From positions 1-6,731 of the forward strand of contig CALGBJ010000103.1 in assembly GCA_937877385.1 (NCBI GenBank): 6,731 nucleotides of DNA. The letters run 5' to 3'. The stretch comes from an uncultured bacterium (lineage in GTDB: Bacteria; Patescibacteriota; Minisyncoccia; UBA6257; JAGGUH01). The position numbers were made by a program, and so were the translations under genes. Below the pieces are notes generated by a model. That model saw nothing but the letters and a program-made list of their open reading frames with translations, made no database searches and was not told the DNA's origin. Of this stretch, positions 1 to 6,520 are shown piece after piece. The first letter of the stretch is position 1, and each line of letters starts with the position of its first letter.

Positions 1-6
1 TTGATT

Positions 7-831
7 TTAAAAAAGAAAACTGGCGTAGCCGACAACCGAAGAGTAATCGCCAATTACCTCTCCAGAGGTAGAATAATGAAGTAATTTGGGTTGCCAGTTA
101 TTTAACTGACAAATTTTTAAACAAGTCAAAACAGGAATTAAACCGCAAGCATTAATTTTTTCTTTTTCTATTTTCAAAAGTTCAATTGCTTTAATTGTTT
201 GCTTATCCTCTCTTTTGGCTTCTTCTATTGGTAAATAATGACTTAAATCAGTGCTAATTATAAAGAGTGAGTTTTTTTGATATTCATTTAAGGTTTTGGC
301 CACTGAAAAAATTTCTTCTTTATTTAAATCTCCAAAAAGCAAAGGAGTAATTTGGAAATCTATTTTTGGACTAATAAATTGAAGGAAAGGAAGTTGAACT
401 TCTAAAGAATGCTCTGGTAAGTGAGGTTTATCAAAAAAAGAAAAATATCTTTTTTCTGAAAGATTTTTATTTATAGATTGATTAATACTTATTTCTCCCA
501 AAGGAGTAGACCATAATTCTTTTTCGGTTAAAGCCACGAAATCAAAATACAAATAATGGCTTGGCCCTAAAATAAAAATATTTCTTTTTTTATTGATAAC
601 TTCTTTAAGAAGAAAAAAAGCATAGGCAGCTGTTTGACCAGAAAAAATATAACCAGCATGAGGAGAAATAATACCATGGATTTCCTGCTTTTTTATTCCT
701 TTTATTTTTTCTTGAAAAAGATAATCTTCCTTGACTTTTTGAAAAAAATTTGTCAGAAGAGAAATTATTTCTTCTGGAGAATTAGGATAAAAACTTCCTG
801 AAGCTGAAGGTAATCTTATTTTTTTCTCCAT
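7..831 (-). CDS. MEMO1 family protein (AmmeMemoRadiSam system protein B)
   Basis: A complete 274-residue protein with the MEMO1/AmmeMemoRadiSam-B fold signature from end to end; family members are usually 260-300 residues. Visible motifs are LPSASGSFYP (7-16), SPHAGY (56-61), GPSHY (89-93), PEHSLEVQLPFL (139-150), STDLSH (193-198), ACG (228-230), STSG (254-257) and GDYSSVVGY (261-269). H58, H92 and C229 align by motif with the two histidines and the cysteine reported to bind metal in human MEMO1. The fold resembles class III extradiol dioxygenases; the prokaryotic protein's substrate is unknown. In many prokaryotes it is encoded with an AMMECR1-domain protein and a radical SAM enzyme, but neither is in this window. 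The ATG at 831 lies 11 nt after the pfkB-type kinase stop, so the two are probably co-transcribed. No Shine-Dalgarno sequence precedes it. The TAA stop is at 7-9. Family assignment is secure; function is not. Confidence 0.95.
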   Translation of the reverse strand: MEKKIRLPSASGSFYPNSPEEIISLLTNFFQKVKEDYLFQEKIKGIKKQEIHGIISPHAGYIFSGQTAAYAFFLLKEVINKKRNIFILGPSHYLYFDFVALTEKELWSTPLGEISINQSINKNLSEKRYFSFFDKPHLPEHSLEVQLPFLQFISPKIDFQITPLLFGDLNKEEIFSVAKTLNEYQKNSLFIISTDLSHYLPIEEAKREDKQTIKAIELLKIEKEKINACGLIPVLTCLKICQLNNWQPKLLHYSTSGEVIGDYSSVVGYASFLF

Positions 832-842
832 AAAGAATATTT

Positions 843-1895
843 TTAATGAGAAATTTTTTTGATTTTAATTTTTAAGTTCTGCCATCTTTTATTTTTTTTA
901 AACTTTTCATAAGTTAAAGCTCCTCGATGAGCACCAATACTTTCAACAACTGAAGTAGCATTGGCTGAAGCCAAACGAATAGGTTCTTTTAAAAGTGAAG
1001 GGTTTTCAATTATTTTTCTTTTTAATTCTTGGCTATTTTTTGCACCAATTTTAATTAAGCCAGCAATGAAAGCAGCGGCAAAAGAATCACCAGCGCCAGT
1101 TCGGTCAACAATTTTTTTGTTTGGAAAAATTGAAGCTGAGAAGAGGTAATAACCATTAGAGACAACAACTCCCCTTTTGCCTTTAGTCATTACTATAATT
1201 CCTTCTACTAAATTATCTAATTTTCTAAAAATTTCTTTTTCTTTGTTAAAAGGAATCTTTGTTAAATATGAGGCCTCTTCTTGATTGAGAATAAGAACGT
1301 CAAAAAAATTGAGCAATTTTTTCTTTTTTTGATAAATTTCTAAATCTTTCAAACTTGGGTTACTAGCCAGAAAGAATTTTTTTTCTTTAGTTCTTTGAAT
1401 AATTTTCTCCAAAAGATATCTGTCGTTTAAACTAGTTCCTTCGCCGGCTAATGGAGCTAAATAAAGCCATTTTGTCTTTAATTTTTTTAGAAAAGAAATT
1501 GAAAGGTTTGGTCTTCTTTTGGCGTGAAGAATTGTTCTTTCTCCTGAAGGCAGAGAGAGAATAACTGAAATAGGCGGTTCAAAATTTTCTTTTAGATAAG
1601 CCAAGGAAAAGTCAACCTTAACTTTAGTTAAATCTTCTTTTATTTTTTGACTGAAAATATCCTTACCAAAAGAAAAAATAGCACTTGTTTTTAAACCTAA
1701 TTTAGCGAAGCTAATGGCTGTATTGATTGCTCCGCCGCCACTACTCCAAGAAATATCACCAACTGATATTTTTGAGCCCAAAGAAAGGCAAAGGCCTTTT
1801 TTAGTAGTAAAAGAAGATTCTTTTAGAGTCCGACAGCTGAAGTTTTTTAGGAAAATGTCAAAAGTGGCTGAACCAATTGTTGTTACTTCAAACAT
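843..1895 (-). CDS. PfkB/ribokinase-family carbohydrate or nucleoside kinase
   Basis: A complete 350-residue cytoplasmic kinase of the PfkB family, which transfers the ATP gamma-phosphate to a sugar or nucleoside hydroxyl. Visible: the N-terminal GSATFD with D13 in the substrate-binding position, the first signature around GGGAINTA (53-60), NQEE (204-207, the family NxxE metal/phosphate motif), TKGKRG (237-242) and the second signature DRTGAGDSFAAAFIAGL (264-280), whose anion hole is GAGD and whose catalytic base should be D270. A late ASANATSV segment (309-316) matches the adenine-binding end of the family. Length is slightly above the usual 300-330 residues, with an extra lysine-rich tail after 330. 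The substrate cannot be read from sequence; the GGG-x-xNTA version of motif 1 is nearer to broad-specificity sugar/nucleoside kinases than to classical ribokinase, so nucleoside salvage is a reasonable guess. It has its own promoter (1906-1934) and is followed after 11 nt by the MEMO1-family gene. Confidence 0.93.
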   Translation of the reverse strand: MFEVTTIGSATFDIFLKNFSCRTLKESSFTTKKGLCLSLGSKISVGDISWSSGGGAINTAISFAKLGLKTSAIFSFGKDIFSQKIKEDLTKVKVDFSLAYLKENFEPPISVILSLPSGERTILHAKRRPNLSISFLKKLKTKWLYLAPLAGEGTSLNDRYLLEKIIQRTKEKKFFLASNPSLKDLEIYQKKKKLLNFFDVLILNQEEASYLTKIPFNKEKEIFRKLDNLVEGIIVMTKGKRGVVVSNGYYLFSASIFPNKKIVDRTGAGDSFAAAFIAGLIKIGAKNSQELKRKIIENPSLLKEPIRLASANATSVVESIGAHRGALTYEKFKKNKRWQNLKIKIKKISH

Positions 1896-1900
1896 TCTTT

Positions 1901-1917
1901 AAAAGATTATATCTTTT
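1901..1917. promoter_or_regulatory. Palindrome centred on the -10 box (possible operator)
   Basis: A perfect inverted repeat, AAAAGAT (1901-1907), 3-nt centre, ATCTTTT (1911-1917), encloses the TATAAT of the kinase promoter. A repressor bound here would block RNA polymerase directly. It is short and made mostly of A and T, so chance cannot be excluded; operator function is inference only. Confidence 0.3.
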
Positions 1918-1934
1918 CTTTTATTTTTTAGCAA
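1906..1934 (-). promoter_or_regulatory. Sigma-70-type promoter for the PfkB kinase gene, near-leaderless
   Basis: Read on the minus strand there is a -35 hexamer TTGCTA (1934-1929; 4 of 6 to TTGACA), a 17-nt spacer and a perfect -10 TATAAT (1911-1906). A start about 7 nt downstream of the -10 falls near 1899, only 3-5 nt before the ATG at 1895. No ribosome-binding site exists between the -10 and the ATG, so the transcript is expected to be leaderless or nearly so. The hexamers are seen; the transcription start is inferred. Confidence 0.72.
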
Positions 1935-1960
1935 GAAGGAGTCTTTCTTTTATTTCCCAT

Positions 1961-2097
1961 CCCCCCTCTTACTCTCCCCCCTTCCCAAAGGGAAGGGGGG
2001 GGGAGAAAAAAGTTGTTGTATTTCTTTCCTCTCCAAAAGAGGAATACCCTCCTATTTCCTCCCCCTCCTCTGGAAGGGGAGGAGTAAGGAGGGGGAG
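1961..2097. repeat. GC-rich tandem palindromic (REP/MITE-like) repeat element
   Basis: This block is rich in C and G runs inside otherwise AT-rich DNA. Hairpin A pairs 1976-1986 with 1990-2000 (11 perfect bp, AAA loop). Hairpin B pairs 2047-2053 with 2087-2093 and 2057-2064 with 2076-2083, with a 3-nt internal mismatch and an 11-nt loop. The outer left arm of A (1961-1986) is closely related to the reverse complement of the right arm of B (2072-2097); both share a TTACTC core between C-rich runs. So the block reads either as two diverged tandem copies of one palindrome or as one element with about 26-bp imperfect terminal inverted repeats. A small third hairpin lies between them (2026-2044). 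There is no open reading frame of note and no clear target-site duplication. It follows mltG, but no U-tract follows the hairpins on the minus strand, so it is not a canonical intrinsic terminator for that operon. Confidence 0.8.
2026..2044. repeat. Small hairpin between the two GC-rich palindromes
   Basis: TTCCTCT (2026-2032) pairs with AGAGGAA (2038-2044), 7 bp around a 5-nt loop (2033-2037). It sits in the linker of the larger repeat element and is probably part of it. Confidence 0.5.
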
Positions 2098-2139
2098 ATA
2101 CTTTTTTTATTTAATATGTATCTTACTTTTACAGAAAGA

Positions 2140-3186
2140 CTATTTTAAATAAATCTTTTTAGCTTTCTTGTGTTCAAGAAAAGTTCGGGAAAAAATTGCT
2201 TTTTTTGTTTTTTTATCAGTTAAATAATACCAATAGTTATTTTTCTCTGGATAAACCGCTGCTTTGATAGAATCTAAACCCGGATTACAAATAGGTGTTG
2301 GTGGTAAACCTAAGAAAAGATAGGTATTATAAGGAGAGTCTATCTGATAATCCTTTTCTTGTAAATCAGCAGCTTCAAGCCAAGAAAGATTGTATTTTTT
2401 CATTTTAGCATAAACAACTGAAGCATCTACTTGCAAAGGCATTTTTCTTTTTAATCTTCTTAAAAGAATATCAGCTGTTTTGGGTTTCTCTTCAGAGAAG
2501 AAAATTTCTTTTTCTAAAAGAGAAGCCAAGATAAGAACTTCATACAAGTTTCTTCCTGATTTTTCAATATCTTCTAAAAGAGTTGAATTAAGATGGGAAG
2601 AAAAGTTTTCCAATAATTTATTAACTACTACTTCAATATTATTCTCAGAAACTAAAAGAGGAAAGCGATAAGTATCAGGAAAAAGAAAGCCTTCTAAATT
2701 TTCTTTTTTTGGTTTTTGGGCTAAAAATGGATAGCTGTTTATTTGTGACGGACTTGGCTGGAAGTTGATTAATTCTCCTTTTTTTATTACTCCTTTTTCA
2801 CTTAAAAGATTATCAAGCCAATAAATTGTTTTTCCTTCAGGAATAGTTATTTCTACTTCTTCTAAAAGAGGGCCTTTAACAATTCTTTCAGCTATTTTTT
2901 TAAGGGGAAAAGAGGGAGAAAGATAATAATTGCCCGGTTTTAACTTCCCTAACCAGCCTTTGAGAAACAGATAAATCTCAAATGTTTTGGCCGATTTGAT
3001 TAGCCCATTTTTTTCTAAATTTCTAGCAATCTCTCGAAATCCTTGGCCTTTCTCAACTTTGAAGCTTATTTCTGAAAAGCCATTTTTTTCTTTAGGATTA
3101 TTGAATTGATAAAATAAAAAAGAAAAGAGAAAAAGAAAAATAACTAGAATAATCAAGAAAATAAAAAATAAATTCCTCATTTTCAT
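2140..3186 (-). CDS. mltG: Endolytic murein transglycosylase MltG (YceG-like)
   Basis: A complete 348-residue protein. MltG cleaves nascent peptidoglycan glycan strands inside the chain, leaving a 1,6-anhydro end, and is thought to set glycan length beside the synthases. A short basic start (MKMRN) and one membrane segment (about 6-27) place the catalytic part outside the membrane. Residues about 40-105 form the LysM-like region (VEKGQGFREIARNLEKNGLI). The YceG domain shows IPEGKT (115-120), LEGFLFPDTY (164-173), ASLLEKE (221-227), LQVDASVVYA (251-260), DSPYNTY (283-289), GLPPTPICNPG (293-303) and the closing AAVYPEKNNYWYYL (309-322). E225 corresponds to the catalytic glutamate known from E. 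coli MltG. Length is normal for the family. It starts 6 nt after the rodA-like stop, making it the last gene of the dnaJ-SEDS-SEDS-mltG cluster. A second in-frame ATG two codons on (3180) is an equally possible start. It stops with TAG; no convincing terminator follows. Confidence 0.96.
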   Translation of the reverse strand: MKMRNLFFIFLIILVIFLFLFSFLFYQFNNPKEKNGFSEISFKVEKGQGFREIARNLEKNGLIKSAKTFEIYLFLKGWLGKLKPGNYYLSPSFPLKKIAERIVKGPLLEEVEITIPEGKTIYWLDNLLSEKGVIKKGELINFQPSPSQINSYPFLAQKPKKENLEGFLFPDTYRFPLLVSENNIEVVVNKLLENFSSHLNSTLLEDIEKSGRNLYEVLILASLLEKEIFFSEEKPKTADILLRRLKRKMPLQVDASVVYAKMKKYNLSWLEAADLQEKDYQIDSPYNTYLFLGLPPTPICNPGLDSIKAAVYPEKNNYWYYLTDKKTKKAIFSRTFLEHKKAKKIYLK

Positions 3187-3192
3187 AGTAAA

Positions 3193-4257
3193 TTACATTT
3201 TGCTAATGATACCTAGAATAGCAAAATTAATCAATAAGTTTGACCCACCATAACTAAGAAAGGGTAGGTTTATTCCGGTAACTGGTAAAAGTCCTAAATT
3301 TCCACCAAGATGAACAATGATTTGGCCGAGAAGCATTGCCGAGAAACCAAAAATAAAAAGTTTCTCAAAGTTACTTGATAAGGACAAAGAAAATGCCTTG
3401 CTTTGAAGATACCAAAACAAGAAAAGATAAAGAGAAAAGAGAAAGAAGACACCTATTACTCCCCATTTTTCGACAAAAACAGCAAAAATGAAATCTGAAT
3501 GGGCTTGAGGTAAGAAATGATAATTCGTCTGAATTCCTCCTTTAAGCCCTTGACCAAAAAATCCTCCCTCGCCAATGGCTATTTTTGCTTGATTTATTTG
3601 ATAATTTATAGTTAAGATGTTTTCGCTTGGTCTAAGAAAATTAGTAATTCTCTCTTTTTGATAATCTTTAAGAATAAAAGACCAGGCAAAAATTGAAGCA
3701 ACAATAAAGATAAGTAATAAAATCAGAAAATCTTTAGTTTTGATGCCGCTGGCTAAAATTATAGCAAACCAAATAAAAAATAAAATTGAAGCATTACCTA
3801 AATCTGGTTCAGCTATTATCAAAGAGAGAGGTATCAAAAAATAGATGCCTGAAAAAATTAGATGTCTTTTTCGCCAAATTTCTATATGGCGAGAAGAAAA
3901 ATATTTAGCCAAAATTAAAATAAGAGAAAATTTAGCAATTTCTGAAGGTTGAAAACTAAAATTGCCAAATCTAAACCAGGCCTTGACGCCGTGAATTTGT
4001 TGAGATTGACAAAGAACTAAAATTAAAAGAAGAATTGAGAAAAGATAGAAAGCAAAAATAAAAAAACGGTTATTTTTTAGATATTTGTAATTAAAAAATT
4101 TAATAAGTGAAATCATCAAAGAAAAACTTAAAATATACCAAATTAGTTGCTTTAAGAAAAAAGAAAGATTATGGTAAGCGAGGGAAATACTTAATAAAGT
4201 AACCAAAGAGAATAAAGCTAAGAAAAATAAAATTAAGTAAAGCGACTTATTTTTCAT
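3193..4257 (-). CDS. rodA: RodA-like SEDS peptidoglycan glycosyltransferase
   Basis: A polytopic SEDS-family protein (about 10 hydrophobic segments) that would polymerise lipid II into glycan with a class B PBP partner. I use the ATG at 4257 (354 residues) rather than the upstream in-frame TTG at 4287: the ATG overlaps the preceding gene by only 11 nt, the protein then begins MKNKSLYLILFF directly before the first membrane helix, and the TTG would force a 41-nt overlap. Numbered from the ATG: FQPSEIAK (102-109), AEPDLGNAS (149-157), NYQINQAKIAIGEGG (218-232), FLPQAHSDFIFAVFVEKWG (248-266) and LPVTGINLPFLSYGGSN (324-340). D255, in the HSDFIFA loop, matches the essential aspartate of RodA/FtsW. 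FLPxxHSDFIFA and the intact PVTGI...SYGGS ending favour RodA over FtsW, although the two are hard to separate without a tree. It is translationally coupled to the ftsW-like gene upstream and lies 6 nt before mltG. No partner PBP2 is in the window. Confidence 0.9.
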   Translation of the reverse strand: MKNKSLYLILFFLALFSLVTLLSISLAYHNLSFFLKQLIWYILSFSLMISLIKFFNYKYLKNNRFFIFAFYLFSILLLILVLCQSQQIHGVKAWFRFGNFSFQPSEIAKFSLILILAKYFSSRHIEIWRKRHLIFSGIYFLIPLSLIIAEPDLGNASILFFIWFAIILASGIKTKDFLILLLIFIVASIFAWSFILKDYQKERITNFLRPSENILTINYQINQAKIAIGEGGFFGQGLKGGIQTNYHFLPQAHSDFIFAVFVEKWGVIGVFFLFSLYLFLFWYLQSKAFSLSLSSNFEKLFIFGFSAMLLGQIIVHLGGNLGLLPVTGINLPFLSYGGSNLLINFAILGIISKM

Positions 4258-5365
4258 TTTTTCTAGTATACCTTGAGATATTAGCAATAATTCCTAAAGA
4301 AAACAAGAGAGTAGTCAACGATGTTCCTCCCTTACTAACAAATGGTAAGGGTAGACCAGTGAAAGGAATAATTGAACTGACTGCTGCTAAATTAATAAAA
4401 AATTCTAAAGCAATTGAAGAAATCAAGCCAATTACTAATAATTTAGCAAAATCATCAGGAGCGGCTAAGCCAATTTTAAAACCTCTAAAAACAAAGAGTA
4501 GAAAGAAAATAATAAAAACGACTGAACCAAGAAAGCCAAACTCTTCACCTATGACAGCAAAAATTGAGTCAGTTATTACTTCAGGAATTAATTTTTCTTT
4601 AAGAGAAGAATGAAAGAACCCCTTGCCAAAAATTCCTCCTGAACCTAAAGCAGTTAGATTTTGATTTGTTTGGTAGTTAATACCCAAGGGATCTATTTGA
4701 GGGTTAAGGAAGGCCTTAATTCTAGTGAAGCGATAAGGGGTAGAAATGATTACAATTAAAAAAATAAAAGCAAAAAGAGTAATAGATGAAAAAAAATAAA
4801 AATTTTTTCCGCCACTAACCCAATAAAGAATAAGAGCGGTGAGGAGAAAAAGTATTGACATACTGGTAGAGGGTTGTTTAATGATTAAAAGAATAAAAAG
4901 GCCACAAATAAAAAGAAAAGAAAAGAAGGAAGCAAGGGATTTTCTTCTCTCTTCTTTTTCTAACCAACTAGCCAGATAAATAATGAAAAAAAGGCGAGCA
5001 ATTTCTGACGGCTGAAAAATAAAACCACCTAAATTTAGCCATCTTCTGGCGCCATTAATTGTTAAACCGAGAGGAGTAAAAATTAAGAGTAAACTAATAA
5101 GTCCTAAAATGAAAAGAGGTAAAGAAATTTTAAGAAATTTTCGATAGTAAAAGAAATAAGCGACAAAAAAGCCAATTAATCCGGGAATTAGACCGTAGAG
5201 AATCTGTCTTTTAATAAAAAAACAACTATCGTCAAACTCTAGTTTAGCCAAAGGAGAAGAAGCAGAAAAAAGCATTATTAAACCGAATGAGACAAGTAAA
5301 AAAGATAAAAAGATAAAAATTAAATCTGGCTGATGAGACCTTAATTGTTTTCTTGAGAAAAACAT
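4247..5365 (-). CDS. ftsW: FtsW-like SEDS peptidoglycan glycosyltransferase
   Basis: A complete 372-residue integral membrane protein of the SEDS family with about 10 hydrophobic segments. FtsW makes septal glycan strands with FtsI/PBP3. Seen in order: a cytoplasmic N-terminus ending HQPDLIF, a first helix with GLIMLFSASS (28-37), GARRWLNLGG (105-114), FQPSEIAR (117-124), NYQTNQNLTALGSGG (230-244), LIPEVITDSIFAVIGEEFG (259-277) and TGLPLPFVSKGGTSL (336-350). D266 in TDSIFA matches the essential SEDS aspartate. The SAS first helix and VIGEEFG favour FtsW over RodA. Two motifs deviate: the usual PDxG(T) stretch reads QPSTSMS (164-170), and the usual SYGGS box reads SKGGT with K345 for tyrosine. 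The ATG follows the dnaJ TAG with no intervening base, and the stop overlaps the next SEDS gene by 11 nt. A second possibility is that both SEDS proteins are lineage-specific copies not cleanly FtsW or RodA. Confidence 0.88.
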   Translation of the reverse strand: MFFSRKQLRSHQPDLIFIFLSFLLVSFGLIMLFSASSPLAKLEFDDSCFFIKRQILYGLIPGLIGFFVAYFFYYRKFLKISLPLFILGLISLLLIFTPLGLTINGARRWLNLGGFIFQPSEIARLFFIIYLASWLEKEERRKSLASFFSFLFICGLFILLIIKQPSTSMSILFLLTALILYWVSGGKNFYFFSSITLFAFIFLIVIISTPYRFTRIKAFLNPQIDPLGINYQTNQNLTALGSGGIFGKGFFHSSLKEKLIPEVITDSIFAVIGEEFGFLGSVVFIIFFLLFVFRGFKIGLAAPDDFAKLLVIGLISSIALEFFINLAAVSSIIPFTGLPLPFVSKGGTSLTTLLFSLGIIANISRYTRKNEK

Positions 5366-6472
5366 CTATATTTCTTTAGATAATTCTTTTAAAAGATTTT
5401 TTGCCTTTTTGGAAAGCTTCTTGGGAATTTCTATTTCAATTTTCAAAATTAAATCTCCTTTTTCTTTTCTTCTGCCAAATTTTGGCAAACCATAATTTTT
5501 AATTTTTAACAAAGAACCAAAGGAAACACCTTGAGGTATATTAACTTCAAGAGTTTTTCCTTGAATTGTTTTAATTCTCACTTTTCCCCCTAAACAGGCC
5601 TGAACGATATTTAATTTTAAGGGCATAATCAAATCATCGCCATTTCTAATAAAGCGTTTGTCTTTGAGGACATTAATTAGTAGATAAAGATCTCCTGGGC
5701 TTGCTTCTCTTTCACCAGCATTTCCTTTGCCAGAGATTTTTATTATTTGACCATCACTAACCCCTGGTTCAATTTTTACTTCCAATCTTTCTTGTCCTAA
5801 AACTACTCCCCTACCTTGACAATTAGAACAAGGATTTTTCAAAATTTTTCCTAAACCGTCACATTTCGGACAAGTACTTATTCGAGAAAAATTACCAAAG
5901 AAAGTTGAACGGGTTTCTCTGATTTTTCCTTCTCCTTGACAAAAAGAGCATCTAATGTACTCTGCCTTTCCTTGATAACCCTTGCCTTGACAGTAAGGAC
6001 AAGGTTTTAATCTTTGGTATTCAATTACTTTTTTAGTTCCTGAAGCAACTTCGGCTAAAGTTAAATCTATTTTTAGATTAATATCTGAACCATGACGAAC
6101 ATTTCTCTTTTTTCTGGCAAAGCCAAAATTAGCAAAGAAATTTTCTAAAATTTCCTCTAAATCTTCATTAATAAAAGAGAAGTCAGAAAAAGTTTCTCCC
6201 TGCTGACGATGCCAATCCGAAAAGCCAAAGGGCCAACTTTTTGCTTGAGAAAAATCACCAAAATCAAAGCCACTTTTCCTGGCAAAGTCATATTGTTTTC
6301 TTTTTTCTTTGTTAGAAAGCACCTGATAGGCCTCATTTATTTCTTTGAATTTTTTTTCGTCACCACCACGATCAGGATGATATTTATGGGCTAATTTTCT
6401 AAAAGCTCTTTTTATTTCTTCTTCTGAGGCGTCTTCAGGCACTCCCAAAATTTTGTAATAATCCTTTTCCAT
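5366..6472 (-). CDS. dnaJ: Chaperone protein DnaJ (class A J-domain protein)
   Basis: A complete 368-residue type I Hsp40 (E. coli DnaJ has 376). It captures unfolded clients and stimulates ATP hydrolysis by DnaK. The J domain (1-about 68) carries DYYKILGV and HPD (32-34), the triad that contacts DnaK. The zinc region has all four CxxCxGxG repeats: C158/C161, C175/C178, C201/C204 and C215/C218. The C-terminal substrate domains run from about 125 with the closing [19 protein letters not shown] (312-330). The linker 69-125 is the usual Gly/Phe region but has few glycines and many Phe, Trp and Asp residues. No grpE, dnaK or hrcA lies beside it here and there is no CIRCE operator upstream. It is the first gene of the dnaJ-ftsW-rodA-mltG cluster, reads from the promoter at 6481-6509, has no Shine-Dalgarno sequence, and its TAG stop touches the next gene's ATG. 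Confidence 0.97.
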   Translation of the reverse strand: MEKDYYKILGVPEDASEEEIKRAFRKLAHKYHPDRGGDEKKFKEINEAYQVLSNKEKRKQYDFARKSGFDFGDFSQAKSWPFGFSDWHRQQGETFSDFSFINEDLEEILENFFANFGFARKKRNVRHGSDINLKIDLTLAEVASGTKKVIEYQRLKPCPYCQGKGYQGKAEYIRCSFCQGEGKIRETRSTFFGNFSRISTCPKCDGLGKILKNPCSNCQGRGVVLGQERLEVKIEPGVSDGQIIKISGKGNAGEREASPGDLYLLINVLKDKRFIRNGDDLIMPLKLNIVQACLGGKVRIKTIQGKTLEVNIPQGVSFGSLLKIKNYGLPKFGRRKEKGDLILKIEIEIPKKLSKKAKNLLKELSKEI

Positions 6473-6480
6473 AATTGTAT

Positions 6481-6509
6481 ATTTTATTTTTTTTATTTTA
6501 AAAAGTCAA
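6481..6509 (-). promoter_or_regulatory. Sigma-70-type promoter for the dnaJ operon, near-leaderless
   Basis: On the minus strand a -35 TTGACT (6509-6504; 5 of 6 to consensus) is separated by exactly 17 nt from a -10 TAAAAT (6486-6481; 5 of 6). Initiation about 7 nt downstream would be near 6474, 1-3 nt from the ATG at 6472. An overlapping TACAAT (6479-6474) is a weaker alternative because its spacing would be 24 nt. The spacer is A/T only. No heat-shock CIRCE palindrome is present. Confidence 0.72.
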
Positions 6510-6520
6510 AATACTTTTAT

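Noticed and set aside
961..1149. Plus-strand small reading frames inside the coding regions (961-1149, 1714-1902, 2480-2671, 4359-4613, 6209-6394)
   Set aside because: Each lies antisense within a gene with clear family motifs and shows no recognisable protein features of its own.
2047..2108. Intrinsic terminator on the plus strand (hairpin B followed by a T-run at 2102-2108)
   Set aside because: No plus-strand gene exists upstream to terminate, and 8 nt separate the stem from the T-run; on the minus strand no U-tract follows.
1877..2152. Small plus-strand protein of 91 residues
   Set aside because: It runs through the C/G-run hairpin element and overlaps the kinase start; the proline/serine/glycine-rich translation is a by-product of the repeat.
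4258..4287. TTG start 10 codons upstream for the rodA-like gene
   Set aside because: It would overlap the ftsW-like gene by 41 nt and add a non-family stretch before the first helix; the ATG at 4257 with an 11-nt overlap fits better.
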